Assembly (NCBI RefSeq): GCF_008629675.1
Contig: NZ_VWOX01000013.1
Span: forward strand, 124,001 to 188,000
DNA: 64,000 nucleotides
Reading direction: 5' to 3'
Source: Roseiconus nitratireducens
GTDB taxonomy: Bacteria > Planctomycetota > Planctomycetia > Pirellulales > Pirellulaceae
In this document: positions 62,613 through 64,000 of the stretch, piece by piece
How positions within the stretch are numbered: the first letter of the stretch is position 1
Layout of the letters: each line of letters starts with the position of its first letter
Position numbers and translations under genes: made by a program
Notes under the pieces: model-generated
Databases searched by the model: none
The model's input: only the letters and a program-made list of their open reading frames with translations
Told to the model about the DNA's origin: nothing

Positions 62613-64000
62613 TCACGTCACCGGACGCCGAGCCACGTTTTCTCCCATCCGCTCCGCAAGATTACGGAGCGTGTTGCTGGCGTCACCCTCGATCAATTCC
62701 GCATGAATCAGGTGGGGCCGGTCCGATTGCTGCCAGGCTTCCTGGAGGGCAGTTTCAAATTCCAGTTCCGTTGCCACGCGATGGCTCCGTCCGCCGCCGT
62801 AGACCCCCAGTACCTTGCCGTAATCCCAAGGCTGAATCTCATTGTATTCCCACTGGCCGGCGTGAAGATAACGTTCGGTGCCGTAGCCGTGGTTGTCCAG
62901 CACGATCACGATCGGGTTGTGCTGGTAGCGAATCAAGGTACTCAACTCCTGTCCGGTCATCTGGAAAGCTCCGTCACCGACCAGCACGACGACACGGTGG
63001 TCGGGACGCGCCGTGGCGGCGCCGAGTGCCGCGGGAACACTGAAGCCCATGGACGTGTAGTACGCCGGGCTCAAGAATTCGCCGCGTTCATGAATGACCA
63101 GTTCTGTTGCGGCGAACAGTGAATCGCCGACATCGGCGATCACGATGGTGTCGCCGTCAATCGTTCGGTTCAGCCGGCCGATCATCCAGCTGGTTCGCAA
63201 GCCTCCGTCGCCGGGTTCGCTATCGATCGCGGCGGTATGGATCTTCGAGAGCGATTCGGGAATGGGGCGGTTGGCCGGTTTCAATTGAGCTTCACAAAGT
63301 CCCCGCAGAAAATCTCGCAGGCTGACGTTGTGATAGTGGTGGTGAGAGATCCGCAGTTCTTCGCTGGTCGCATTGACGCAACGGGTGGGATCCAGGTTGG
63401 CGGTGTAAATCCCCAAATTGATGTCACTCAAGAATGCCCCGAGCAACAGCACCAGGTCGCTTTCTTCGACAAATTGGGTCACCGCCTGGTCTCCCAATGC
63501 TCCCTCGTACAGACCGATGAACATCGGGTGTCGCTCACTGATCACGCTCTTACCCAGCATCGTGGTTGCGATCGCGATCCCGGCGGTGTCGGCCAGTCGG
63601 AGCAATTCGTCTTGCAAACCGAATCGGTGCACCTCCACGCCGGCCAGGATCACCGGCTTTTGGGCTGACTCGAGCAATTGCCGGGTCTCACGCACCGCTT
63701 CGGCGGTGGCTTCCTGGTCGTTCTCGTACACGACTCCGCGATAACCATGCGCGACCGGAGGCACCACGTGCACCATGTCTCTGGGAATTTCCAAGTACAC
63801 GGGGCGCTTGAATCGGTCACAAGCATCCAGGACCCGATCGATTTCGGAAAACGCGGTCAATGGATCGGACAGTTCGGAACCGGCGATGGTGAACTTTTCG
63901 AAGACTTCGTACTGGGTGCGGAAGTCGCGAACCATGTGGTGTAGGAGGGCACCGCGGGTGCGTTCTTTCAGCCCCGGCGATCCCGTCACGACGACGACGG
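62613..64000 (-). CDS. TPP-dependent alpha-keto acid (pyruvate/indolepyruvate) decarboxylase, 5' end outside window
   Basis: At least 462 residues, open to the window edge (it reads VVVVTGSPGLKE at the boundary), so about 100 N-terminal residues are missing. The central domain includes KPVILAGVEVHRFG. The C-terminal TPP domain has VLVGDGAFQMTGQELSTLIR and ends in the metal motif VIVLDNHGYGTE. The pattern fits pyruvate/indolepyruvate/phenylpyruvate decarboxylases better than acetolactate synthase. It would make aldehydes from 2-keto acids. It lies upstream of the L7/L12-like gene on the same strand, with a 193-bp gap. Confidence 0.87.
   Translation of the reverse strand, partial: VVVVTGSPGLKERTRGALLHHMVRDFRTQYEVFEKFTIAGSELSDPLTAFSEIDRVLDACDRFKRPVYLEIPRDMVHVVPPVAHGYRGVVYENDQEATAEAVRETRQLLESAQKPVILAGVEVHRFGLQDELLRLADTAGIAIATTMLGKSVISERHPMFIGLYEGALGDQAVTQFVEESDLVLLLGAFLSDINLGIYTANLDPTRCVNATSEELRISHHHYHNVSLRDFLRGLCEAQLKPANRPIPESLSKIHTAAIDSEPGDGGLRTSWMIGRLNRTIDGDTIVIADVGDSLFAATELVIHERGEFLSPAYYTSMGFSVPAALGAATARPDHRVVVLVGDGAFQMTGQELSTLIRYQHNPIVIVLDNHGYGTERYLHAGQWEYNEIQPWDYGKVLGVYGGGRSHRVATELEFETALQEAWQQSDRPHLIHAELIEGDASNTLRNLAERMGENVARRPVT

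Noticed and set aside
1..64000. tRNA or rRNA genes
   Set aside because: I looked for TTCGAATCC-type T-arms with acceptor stems and for rRNA landmarks on both strands and found none that fold.

Overview
The window is GC-rich bacterial chromosome, most likely from a planctomycete of the Pirellulaceae (Rhodopirellula, Rubripirellula, Stieleria or Novipirellula type). The evidence is the set of protein families. It has planctomycete-type haem proteins (PSCyt/DUF1549/DUF1553 with DUF1501), DUF1080 proteins, a DUF1559 prepilin-like protein, a BBP7 barrel, an ECF sigma factor overlapping a Ser/Thr kinase gene, a giant DUF11 surface protein with an N-terminal LETLENRRVLA export-type motif, and the small basic protein of the Planctomycetes-Verrucomicrobia-Chlamydiae (PVC) group. 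Genes run on both strands, and many starts lack a Shine-Dalgarno sequence. I found no rRNA, tRNA, CRISPR array, transposase, integrase or phage gene.

Layout. 1-6.1 kb (minus): a beta-propeller dehydrogenase-like gene cut by the window edge, preceded by a five-haem DUF1080/PA14 protein, then a DUF1559 protein. 6.3-9.3 kb (minus): an ECF sigma factor, a membrane Ser/Thr kinase and a protease-like M41 domain protein. 9.4-14 kb: a second DUF1080 protein, a rhomboid protease, an FAD oxidoreductase and a proline-rich secreted protein. 14.4-17.7 kb (minus): a LolCDE-type ABC pair and a lone cytochrome oxidase subunit III. 18.2-23.1 kb (plus): GNAT-TPR-recO-bamD-lptE-folP, a tightly coupled run, meeting a fatty acid desaturase tail to tail. 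24.3-30.5 kb (minus): the small basic protein with a clear terminator, and the DUF11 protein. 31-37.4 kb: the PSCyt/DUF1501 pair and the BBP7 barrel. 37.8-50.7 kb: a heavy-metal-associated domain protein, CbiX-type chelatase, DapL, Lnt (flanked on both sides by palindromic repeat clusters), a second kinase, an SGNH hydrolase, AroK, a TIM-barrel protein, a Nudix hydrolase, thioredoxin, ThyA and FolA. 50.7-54.6 kb: rpsM-rpsK-rpoA-rplQ with a candidate promoter and a strong terminator that lies inside the convergent 6-phosphogluconolactonase gene. 55-64 kb: a methyltransferase, then a minus-strand series of an ATP-grasp enzyme, two PLP enzymes, a membrane protein, a membrane-anchored protein with two L7/L12-like domains, and a TPP-dependent decarboxylase cut by the window edge.

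How it fits together. Much of the window serves a two-membrane envelope: Lnt lipidates lipoproteins, a LolCDE-like transporter releases them, BamD and LptE homologues are outer-membrane lipoproteins, and BBP7 is a predicted barrel. A second theme is catabolism of polymers or sugars (DUF1080, multihaem, PSCyt/DUF1501). The least explained part is the compact cassette at 55.7-60.6 kb (ATP-grasp, an N-terminally extended fold-type I PLP enzyme, and a PLP decarboxylase), which looks like a small-molecule pathway I cannot assign. The best non-coding signal is a family of paired palindromes seen as lone hairpins at 14.3 and 17.0 kb and as clusters around lnt.
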